A DNA stretch of 64,000 nucleotides from Lepidodermella squamata (Eukaryota; Gastrotricha), in the NCBI GenBank assembly GCA_047495785.1, contig JBLDXI010000034.1:558001-622000 (forward strand), read 5' to 3'. The first letter of the stretch is position 1, and every line of letters begins with the position of its first letter. Positions 54,915-64,000 of this stretch are shown here, one piece after another. The notes under the pieces were generated by a model. It had not been told where the DNA came from. It searched no databases and saw only the letters and a list, made by a program, of their open reading frames with translations. A program made the translations under genes and the position numbers.

Positions 54915-56254
54915 TCATTTACGATGAATGTTAAACGACAGATTGATAATGACGCGAACCCGTTCGCAAGTTTCCCCCAGCTTCAGCCTCTCCGTAACAG
55001 CCGCTCCGCCCTGGTCCAAGAGGTTTGACTCTATAGCGAGAAGTTGTTCGATAGCTTCCACCTGGGCCACAGTTTGTTCAGGATTCTCCCTGAATAGCCT
55101 TGAGCATACCAGGGAAAATGCTGTATCGACTCGCCGTTTGAGATAACGGGACTGAGGGCTGTACGTTTCATCATCTACTTCTACCAATTGAGAAATAAAG
55201 CTGAATTTTCATAAAACGTATAACTTAAGGAACTCACTTTTCAGGAAAAGACGAAGCATCAAAACTGCAACTTCCGGTAGCGAAGGGTTCCATTTATTGA
55301 TTTCATAGGAAACCTCATCTTCAGCTTCAGCTACACACTGAAAAGCACATATATTTCTTAATCAGACTGATGTAAGCTTATTTCGAACTTGCCCGCATTT
55401 CAGGATTGACGGCCAAGAATGTTGCCAAATTATTAGGTCCAACTAATACACTGCCAGTTGTTGACGGCAATGCTGAATAGGCCAGAGTTATTGGCTTCCA
55501 ACCTCCACGCATCATTGCGGCGACTTCCCTCTCTGGTATCTGGAATGAATCTAAAGGAGGCGGCTGGTAGGTTAATCACAATTAGCTTGGGCTTAGGTCA
55601 AACCTTTCAGGAAAGATGAGAATTGAAGACCAATGCGCAAAATTGCCCTGATATTTTGCAGCATAATTCCTGAGAAAACTTGCGGATTGTACATATCTTC
55701 AACACTGATCTGTTCCCTCAATGGGAGCTTTAAAAATGCTTTCTTTCAACTTCAGGAAACCTTAAAAATCAGTTGGCTCACAAATTCCAGCTCGTGAAGA
55801 AGCGTTTGTGCCGTTATTGCCAATCGTATGATATTCTCGACGTCTTCGCCATTGTAGACTGTTGGGCTTTCAACCAGCGGGATAGTGTTGCTGAGTTCAT
55901 TCGAGGAAGAATCCGCGGTATGGTTCTCAGTTCGACTTGGAGGGGCTTCCATAAACCTGCCTATTCTCTGGTAGAATATTCGAATATTCGATCATTGGAG
56001 ATCAACTTACTTTTGAGACCTGCGCGAAGGCATGCAACGAATCGGCATTTTGTGCAATCGAATCTATGCAACTTTAGAGGATTCATAGCGGGCGATGCAT
56101 CTGAATTATGCGTGCACGTCAACCGCAGCCAATTCTCACAGTTGCGGCGGAAGAATTTCTGGCAAGCGGCACAGGTTCGCGGTTGAAAACAGGCGCGAGG
56201 CGTAACGGCACAGCCGCAAACCTTGCACTTCGCGATAGACGCGGTGGCTTTCAT
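54915..56254 (-). CDS. Nuclear receptor NR5 (tandem duplicate of NR4)
   Basis: Exons 56254-56011, 55960-55782, 55727-55604, 55550-55393, 55337-55238, 55180-54915; 356 aa, every exon the same length as in NR4. The intron after exon 4 uses a GC donor (gcaagt at 55392) where NR4 has GT; the unchanged 158-bp exon length supports it. DNA-binding domain identical or nearly so in the fingers (CKVCGCAVTPRACFQPRTCA, ACQKFFRRNC). The terminal region (SPQSRYLKRRVDTAFSLVCS, NPEQTVAQVEAIEQLL) is close to NR4. Start at MKATAS; no upstream ATG. Confidence 0.87.
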
Positions 56255-58798
56255 TAAAATAGAACTTTGACTCAATAAGAAGAACTATTTATATTGACTT
56301 ATGAACTAGTTATTTTTATCATGTTATGTGTACGGTGTAGGTGCAACGTCTGTGCTGCTAATAAGTTCTTCTAACAGCTTTGCCCTAACCAGCTGAATCG
56401 ATATCGACGCGACTGAGCGTGTGATTCCACTAGACACTAATCATGACAGCTTGTACTGGATATACCTAAAGCTGGTAACGCAGATTCGCTTTCAAGTTTT
56501 AGCTCAAAAAGACAATGCGCGCTTGCCAAAACTAGAAGCGCTATTTTTAGCTGCTTATTACTTATTGAACACCTGATGTTGTTAATGGCACGTATATTGA
56601 AATACGATGCGCTAAGATCAACCTGCCTATGTTTCCGGGATCTGGCTAATCTTCCTGTCACTCCCTTAATTTCCAAGTAATTGTCACTTGTCATAACTTG
56701 GCGGACGTCTCGCAGTAAAATTCATATTAGAAGGCATGAACCAATTACAAAGCAGACATCCATATTCCGGGGGTCTGGGTCTTCCAAATATATGCGAGTT
56801 CGTCTTAGTTAGGACTTTACCGTTATTCTTTCATAGTTTAATTTTTTTTTCAAAATTTTGACACACCACTTATTTTCGACTGAAATCGGATGTAACTTAG
56901 GGTATTTGTCCATTTAAACATGAGAAATCTTCTATCATCGGAGTTTTCCGTATCAGTAGCGCGACCGGGCCCCAATCACGAAGGATATAATGCGTGGCTT
57001 TCGACTTTGTTCTGACAATCCTTCAAGATTCAGGATAGCGCTCGCTCGAATACGCTCGTTGTGAGGGGATGTAGAAACTCTCTCTTCACAGAAATAGCAT
57101 GTTCATGGATTGCTGTACTGATTTCTAGCGCAGCATACAGAGTGAGTGATAAAAGTAGCAACGTCCTCTCTCCGGAAAGAGAAGCAAAGATCAGGAAGCA
57201 ATTATGATTTACTCATATTGCACCTAACACGTTCTCGCATTCAGTCTGAGAAGGATAATTAATTTTTTTCCAATTTTCCGAGGTCGAAATCTGTAGACAT
57301 TCAATGTTGTTGGAAACTGCGCAGACGTCACCGCAGACGAATAGCGACATCGAAGCGTTTGAAATTCCGAGGAAAAGCTATTAATAGCCATGCAATTTTT
57401 TACATTCATACAGTAGTTTTTTCGTTAAGCCGGACTTGCGCTTAGTCGGACCATTTTGCTTGGCTCGTGTCAAATGGGTGCAATAAGCCGGACTTGCGTT
57501 ATAACGGACTGATTTTTAGTAAAGTTAAATTTAAGGTAAAAAGGTCCGACTTATAGGATAATTTTCATCTGGAGCGCATGAACTGGAGCGCTGATTTTGG
57601 GTGGCTTCTAGAGCAAAATGATCGCCGTCTTGAAAAATAACTGTTCGCTCTTGCGGCGAAAACTTAATTCCAGCTCGATAATCGAACTTTTTACACACCT
57701 AAATGGCTTATATATTCTTAGGGTTGATATTCCTGAATAGTTTTTGAAGAAATGCACTGTTTTTTTTAAACCGGATAAAATAACCAAAATCTAACGCTGT
57801 TGCAACCGGCTTTGACAAATGATCTAAAAAATTCCAAGGCGTGACTGTAGCGCAGTCCTTGTTCGTATAGGTGGACAGTGCAATTTCGGACACGTTTGGC
57901 TTTGAGCGTGAGATTCTCCACAACCCTGGTAGATAGAAATACCGTTCAAAATACATACAGGAGATCTTGCCTAGAGTCTTGTCTTTCAAATGAAACCTGA
58001 AATATGAGAAACGAATTTGCTCACGAAGAATGGTTGTACTTCTTCGCAGGTGAGCGCCGAGGTAAAAAATTGCTAACTTTTTCAAATGGCAGTATTTTTC
58101 GCCGGATAGTAGCGCAAAAGAAAGAGCGCATAGAACTCAGTTAGGCTGGCATGTTTGGAACAAATCTATTCGAGACATTTTGCCTGAAATTCCGCTAGAA
58201 ACACCGATATCCCCCGGCTTATTTCGGTCAGCCTCTAACTAGAGAGAATTCAATCGACCTTGACAGTTATTAAACGTTAATATTTTTAGGGAGAATAGCA
58301 CTGAACTGCGTTGAGAGCACCAATTCGCTATCGGGGGTTCAAATCCCTCAACATGCAATTTCTTTTTTCTTTTTAGATCTGCTCCCAAATTTTATCTCGC
58401 TTTAGTGTGAACTTTGGCCCTAATCTAAATATTCACACTGAGCTGTCCAATATTACACCAGTTGTGTCCGAATTTAACCGAGTTACCGTGAATACCTGTG
58501 CAGGAGAAAGTATATTCTTACTAGGATATGCAGTTTTTAAAGGTGCATCTTTTGGCGCAAAGTACGTAAAAAAATACGTTCACCTCACAAAATTGAGCCC
58601 AAAAACAGGTTTTTGTCCGAAATAAGACCACGTTACAGTAATAATTTATTTCTGAACAACTATAGCTTCACCACGCATAACTTACTTGATTACAAAATGT
58701 TTTAAAACTAGTTTTCCCCGATTGATTTCAATTAGAATAAAAGCGAGAATGTAGAGCGACAGGACGAAAGCAAATTTATTCAAGAAAATTCATTCAGC
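56255..58798. promoter_or_regulatory. Bidirectional intergenic region NR5 / class C receptor D
   Basis: Duplicate of 49896-51953 with extra sequence. Conserved 57-bp block at 56584-56640. At about 57420-57560 there are repeated 'aagccggacttgcg' strings resembling a transposon end. At 58300-58372 a tRNA-like T-arm with a following T run is listed as a finding. No exon. Confidence 0.5.
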
Positions 58799-61391
58799 AT
58801 GTTGTCACTATCAGTTTGCATACTTTTCAACGCAATTTTCTCTATAATTCACATATCCGGCGATAATGTAACGAGTCCATTTCCAAATCGGATACCATTA
58901 CGGGCACCAATGCCAAAAGAAGTCTGGCCATCCGTACCTTCTAGAAACAAAACTCGAATTACATTTCTAACAACTATTCGCTACGGAGGTTTTGTAGCTC
59001 CTATCGGACCACAAGCTACGGAATCTAGCCGCATCGCTATCAACCTGATACAAAAATTAGACTTCATCCCAGGCTATGAATTAGGAATCGAATTCATCGA
59101 CAATCAATGCGCGAGAGATGTAGGTGTGAAAACATTCATGAACGCCGTTTTCCAAAATGATCTGGCTACAACCCGCCTACCATTGATTTTCGGACCAGAA
59201 TGTGCTGACCAATTATATGGTAAGAATCCTAACCTAGGGCAAAACTGAACTCTAATTTCCTATTTAAACAGTTGGGCAGTTGATCAAACCAATAGGATTT
59301 GCTGGGTTCGCCCAAACTTTTTCCGATTCGATAATGTTTATGGACAGGAATTCTTATTCAGCCTATAATGCGATCGAGCAAAGCCAGTTGATTGCAACTG
59401 AAGCTTTGCCATACTTCGCAAAGGCCCACAGCTGGAACAAACTTTTCATCATATCAGAAACTGGAACATTTGCAGAGCGTAATGAGTATATCCTCCTGAA
59501 ATACATGGACCGGCTGAATATAAGCCTCGGTGGGGTCGCGAAGATACCCAGACCAACTGGCAGCCTTCCGACGTATGAATCGATAGAAACAGCAGTTTTG
59601 GAATTGAAGGGCTTCTCGCCTCGAATCGTGATCATCAGCTCGGCCTACGGTTCCATGGTCGCGTGTTACCTTCACCGATTCGGAATGATTGGCCCTCAAT
59701 ACGTTTATTTTGTTTTCTCAATGTCAAGATTTACCCCAGTTGCCCAACTTCGAATTCGCCCTTGGTGCACGAATGAAATGTTGGCAGATGTCTTGAAAAG
59801 TGTCATAGCAATCCTGCCTGAATTCTTCTTCCCTTCCACCGAGGCGGACTCCTTTGGAATGACGCCTGCTGTAATCAATGAAACTATGTTCCAACTGGTA
59901 GATCCTCCGGATAATCCTGATAACTACAGATGCTGCCGGGCTTTGTACTACCAAATCACTATGATTGCAGCAATAGCCCTCAAGGGGGTGGATAACGAGT
60001 TGAGGGGCAGTTTCAACTCAACCCTATCTGATTGGACAGTTTCCGGGCAGAACTTCAAAAATGACCCTCTATTTATTCAAAATCTGATGCTGAAACATCT
60101 CAACCAAGTTGAATACAGAGGTTCAACTATAGTTTTGAACAAATCGATGACAGCAACTCGAGGGAAGGTTTGGTTCACAAGGAATGAGGATATTCCTTCC
60201 AAAACGGAACAGGAACAAGTCAGTGGAGTGATAGTTGCAAGTTTCGACAGCAGAACTAACTCTTTAGACTTTCTGCGTTTTATTTCTTGGGCGACCCCTG
60301 GAAATGTCCCTCCGCCCGACTCACTAAGGATTATCAACATCAAAGCAGATCTCGTTGATGCCTTCGACCGTAGTGTTGTTTTCGTGCTGGCCGGGCTTGG
60401 GCTTGCTCTTCACATAATTCGTTCCTATTTCCATCTTAAAAAGCGACTTCGAAAAATTACTAGGCCGATAGTTGTCTTTAATTTCATGGCTTTATGCGGG
60501 AATAGTTTGATATTAATCGGAGTCCTTGCTATGCCTTACTCTGGAGATGACAACTGTGAAATTAATTGTACGATCCGAGTTTTCACGTTCGCCTTGGGTT
60601 TTGCTCTTTGTTTGTCATCCCTTTATTGTAAGCTGGAGATTGCCAAGGGTCTGTCAGTAGCTGATGACTTCGCATGGGAATCTCTTTCTGAACAAAGCAA
60701 TCATGGAACATCAAGATTAAGGAACAATTTCCTATCGAACATGTTTGAGCCCTTCAAAAGGTATCAGGGACGAGCTACTGAGAAGCAGATTATTCAGGAA
60801 TGGCGTCGTAAAGTCACTCCAATTTTCTTTCGGAGATGTGTCACTGCTTTGATATGCTTCGTTCAGGCCACCGGGATTATCTTACTGATTTGGTTCAGTT
60901 ACTGCCCGATTCGAAGCGAGTTATACTTTTTATCGGATTTGGTCGAGTCGAAATTGCAAACAAGTACTTCATACTCGCATTTCACCTACGTTTGCTCGTT
61001 CGAAGAAAGCCGAAGCCATCCGAAGCTTTCCGTAACCTGCCTGTCGATTTTATCGGTGATTTTCGGCCTGGTGATGATAAGATCCATTTTTTTGAGTAGT
61101 CTTCTCAAAACAACTCGAAATTCAATGTTCAAAGATTTGGCCCAGACCAGAATGGCTGCTTCTGGGATGTTGCTGATCACTGCTGCTGGCAGTTGTGTTT
61201 ACTTGATTTTCGCAAATTCGAACTCTAATCCTGGCGTGTCGGAACTTGTGATATCTGTAGTTGGATTGCTACTGGCACTGACAACCTCTGCCACATTGTT
61301 TTTCCCGAAAAGTGGGAATTTGAGGCATTTGAGACAATATTTCGGAAGCAAAATTCATACCAACTCTTCATTAAACTCTAGAACCCGGTAG
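58799..61391 (+). CDS. GABA-B-like class C GPCR, copy D
   Basis: Exons 58799-59219 and 59272-61391, phase-1 intron of 52 bp with CAG acceptor; 846 aa. Tandem duplicate of copy C: same signal peptide (MLSLSVCILFNAIFSIIHIS), same Venus-flytrap domain, seven hydrophobic segments about 507-803. The last 150 residues are almost unchanged, while the first membrane segment and the preceding loop differ more (VVFVLAGLGLALHIIRSYFH). Plasma-membrane receptor, ligand unknown. Confidence 0.87.
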
Positions 61392-61468
61392 ATTGAACAC
61401 TTGAACCTTTAATTCAGTAAATTTCAGCACTTCAGAATTTTGTCTAAAAATTAGGTCAATATTAGGTC

Positions 61469-61919
61469 TCATAACAAATGTTGGGCTGCAATCACGATTA
61501 TCGCCGCAATTGAGGCTAACAAAGGTCGCGAGCCGATTCGAATTCCAGAATTGCAGTAATCAACATCGCTGCAGAAGCAAGAAGTTACTGTCCACTTGTC
61601 ATCGCCTTTTGCGTAGTGGTCAACCGTACAGCCTTCCGTTGGGAAGTCGGGGTTGGCGCAGAATTTGAAAATCTTAGTAGTCTCTTTTTCCTCCCTAACT
61701 TGTTTCGCACAGGCATTGCAGAACATTTTTGACGGGTTTAATTCCAAGAAATTCCAAGAAAACGGGCCGTCAAAGCCTTCGTTAACAACTCAACGAATTT
61801 GCGGCTTTAATACAAAAAATAAACTTGTTATGCTAGTTTCTTTGACAAATATCCTACTTACCTAAACTAAAATAAAAAAATAAAAAGAAAACAAATATGC
61901 CGAAAATTAAGCGATTCAT
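61469..61919 (-). CDS. Ly6/three-finger GPI-anchored protein, copy 2
   Basis: Exons 61919-61862 and 61788-61469, phase-1 intron; 125 aa. Exon 1 encodes a very hydrophobic signal peptide, MNRLIFGIFVFFLFFYFSL, and is 58 bp as in the 45.7-kb gene. The second exon holds MFCNACAKQV, FKFCANPDF, GCTVDHY, SCFCSDVDYCN and a hydrophobic GPI-type tail (LLASIAAIIVIAAQHLL). The acceptor at 61789 (GTTGAG) lacks a pyrimidine tract, so the N-terminal 30 residues of the mature protein are less sure than the rest. Confidence 0.68.
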
Positions 61920-62277
61920 TTTTAAGAGAACTTAGTTTCTTGTTTCTTCTTGAAAAAACTTGCATGGCCAAGTCTCAACTCTCAACTAGCAGGGTAGTGT
62001 CATTAGCTACTTTTCGAGTTGATACTCGAGTTGAATCCTGAGAGTTCCATGTCCTGAACCTTGAGGAAGCCTAAATACTATAACTGAGAAATTGTTTCCC
62101 AACGTTCGGCAGAAGGTCTTAAATTCCCCAACAAACTATTTTGGATATTTAGGGTTTTATAATTGAGAATTGAGAATCATTAGCATTCGAAGCACGAACA
62201 ACAAGATCTGTCTGGAATGAAATCAACGCAGCTTGCAACTAGGAACATTTAGACAGGAGCTTTCGCAGTCTAGATAT
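61920..62277. other. Intergenic
   Basis: 358 bp between the Ly6-like and ankyrin genes (divergent). No exon; should contain both promoters. Confidence 0.5.
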
Positions 62278-63531
62278 GATTATTCATACTCTTAGCCTTG
62301 TACTCTATGCCGCTATTTCCACCTCCATTACGGCTGGTAAGTCGTGAATTCTTCATTATTTTTTCAAATAACATCGGTAAGACATAATAGAGAGTCAATA
62401 CATCCAATCATGTCGGCAGAAGGATGTAAAATTTTATACGGCGATTCGGGAGCAAATGGGAGAGAAAGCGGCTAATAGCGAAACTGATTCAAACGGAAGG
62501 AATTGCTTGATGATTGCCGCCGAAAGTGGAAATTGCAAAATTGTAGAAACAATCATGAAATACGCCGAAAACGGAGCGAATTCCATAAGCACTGAAGGCC
62601 TAACTGGCCTGATGTATGCTATTACAAACAAACACATCGAGTGCATCAAGTCGATCTTGAACGGCAATGCAGACGTGAATATCAAGGGGAAGAACAAACA
62701 AACTGCTCTCCACCTAGCCGCGAAGTCTGATATGGCAGAAGTTGTGAAGTTGCTGGTCGAAAAACGCGCGAAACCGAAAGCGAACCGGGGGACGCTGAGG
62801 AAATCGACGATAGGGGAATGACCCCATTGTTGATAGCTGCAGAGGCTGGTTCCAGAAAATCAGCGATTCTGTTGATTCAGAAGAAAGCTAACGTCAATGC
62901 GGCTAGTTCAAAACTGAAAGGCCAAACACCGCTTCATTTCGCGGCTGCAAAGGGAGATCGAGAGATGATGAGCGTCTTGCTTAATAACGGCGCCAATATC
63001 GAATCTGGGACGAATGAGACTCCGTTAATCCGAGCCATTGAAGAGAAGCAAACTGAAGCGGCGATTTTCCTATTGAATCGAGGTGCCAATGTCAACGCAA
63101 AGCAAATCTCGCCACTTCGATCAGCGATTCACGTTGCAGTAGCAACCGATAATACTCAACTCGTTGAAAAGTTAATCCGGCTGAAAGCTGATTTGAATGC
63201 TAAAGATGCATCGCACTGGCCGCCTGTGATTCTAGCGGCAAAGTCATCAATGTGTGGACCTCTTGAGGCGATAGCTCGTATGACGTATACTACAATGAAC
63301 TTTGAGACATACTTTCGGTTTGGGGAGACCGCTTTGATCATCTCAGCGGAGAAGGGTCTCTTGAAATGCGTCAAAGCTTTGAAAAAGGAGGATCATAAAT
63401 TGGCAAGGATTTCTGATAGCGAGACGCCGCTTCATTTAGCTGCGAAAAACGGCCACGTGGACGTTGTTCGAACTTTGCTGGCTGACGGCTCGAATCCTGC
63501 TCAGTTGAATAGGAACTTTAGCATGATGTAG
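62278..63531 (+). pseudogene. Ankyrin-repeat protein with signal peptide, one frameshift
   Basis: Exon 1 (about 62278-62338) encodes MIIHTLSLVLYAAISTSITA, a clear signal peptide, with a phase-1 donor. The next exon is best opened at 62391 after 'cataatag', giving ESQYIQSCRQKDVKFYTAIR and then ankyrin repeats (NGRNCLMIAAESGNCKIVET, QTALHLAAKSDMAEVVKLLV). Ten or so repeats follow up to 63531, but the reading changes frame once: the first frame ends at 62821 and the second is open from about 62763 (ETESEPGDAEEIDDRGMTPL). One missing base in the A run at 62760-62764 would explain it, either a real lesion or an assembly error. A secreted or luminal ankyrin protein is unusual. Confidence 0.65.
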
Positions 63532-63870
63532 TTTTATTATTATAGGCCCTCCGCCTTTCGACGCTATAGGCACATGAGTTAGAAAGATTACAGAAATAAC
63601 TTGCCCCCATGCTAATCAGGGCTCTAGTCGAACACGCATGTATCTCGATCATAGGAGTTTTTTATAGTTGTTATTGTTTATATATATATATATATTTTTT
63701 TTTTCTTGCCGGTTTTTTATATTGGTTTGAATAGAAAAGTAGAAAATTGTTGATTCGTTGGTCGACCTTCGCGGCTTTGACGGGCAAGTTGAAAGGCTCA
63801 TTTCAGGGCTATAGTGGCTAGGGCTCAGGGCGGATTTTCTGAAAAGATCGAAGGCAGGGGTTAACTCATT
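63532..63870. other. Intergenic with AT microsatellite
   Basis: Contains a (TA)n/T-run microsatellite at about 63679-63705. No exon. Confidence 0.6.
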
Positions 63871-64000
63871 GGTGTTCTCCTCAATAACGGCGCTAATATC
63901 GAATCTGGGACGAATGAGACTCCGTTAATCCGAGCCATTGAAGAGAAGCAAACTGAAGCGGCGATTTTCCTATTGAATCGAGGTGCCAATGTCAACGCAA
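63871..64000 (+). pseudogene. Partial duplicate of the preceding ankyrin gene, cut by window end
   Basis: 63880-64000 repeats 62980-63100 almost base for base (GANIESGTNETPLIRAIEEK region), offset by 900 bp. It begins abruptly inside a repeat with no start exon. Whether it continues as an intact gene cannot be seen. Confidence 0.8.

Overview
The window looks like nuclear DNA of a small-intron invertebrate. Spliced genes have introns of about 45-80 bp, and there are lineage-expanded nuclear receptors, GABA-B-like class C receptors, Ly6/three-finger proteins, a CAP protein, and many decayed eukaryotic transposons (LINE, Helitron, MULE, hAT-, pogo- and piggyBac-like). A tardigrade, nematode or similar ecdysozoan fits best, but nothing here fixes the phylum. 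All exon models were built by eye from GT..AG (twice GC..AG) sites and phase. Paralogues agree in exon length, which is the main support.

Layout. 1-4.5 kb is AT-rich and gene-poor. At 4.5-5.0 kb lies a possible His/Thr-rich membrane gene. 5.3-7.0 kb holds nuclear receptor NR1, followed by a LINE fragment split by a 2.7-kb inverted-repeat element (7.9-10.6 kb). 11.2-13.2 kb is a pseudokinase-ankyrin gene, with broken ankyrin copies at 13.4-14.2 kb and a decayed Helitron at 14.8-16.4 kb. 17.6-24.3 kb carries two more copies of a module made of a receptor on + and a small secreted-protein gene on -, separated by decayed ankyrin/kinase and MULE remnants. 24.9-27.6 kb has three further genes of the same secreted family. 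28.4-29.4 kb is a hAT-like element.

29.5-31.3 kb is an SGNH-hydrolase-like type II membrane protein. 31.7-34.2 kb is a spliced GABA-B-like receptor. 34.3-38.5 kb is a nest of repeats with tRNA-like promoters that are interrupted by a LINE, a TTAA-flanked MITE and a TA-flanked pogo-like element. 38.6-39.7 kb holds two small paralogous genes of unknown function. 39.8-45.2 kb has two single-exon class C receptors in tandem on -. 45.6-48.3 kb is a cluster of secreted or GPI proteins on - (Ly6-like, CAP, four-repeat Cys protein). 48.5-61.4 kb is a tandem duplication of a divergent pair: nuclear receptor on - and class C receptor on +. The window closes with a second Ly6-like gene, a frameshifted ankyrin gene with a signal peptide, and the start of a further ankyrin duplicate.

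The main theme is repeated duplication of receptor modules together with their flanks: nuclear receptor plus secreted peptide, and nuclear receptor plus class C receptor. The unnamed secreted family (four intact genes, one broken) and the two small paralogues at 38.7 and 39.4 kb are the least explained genes.
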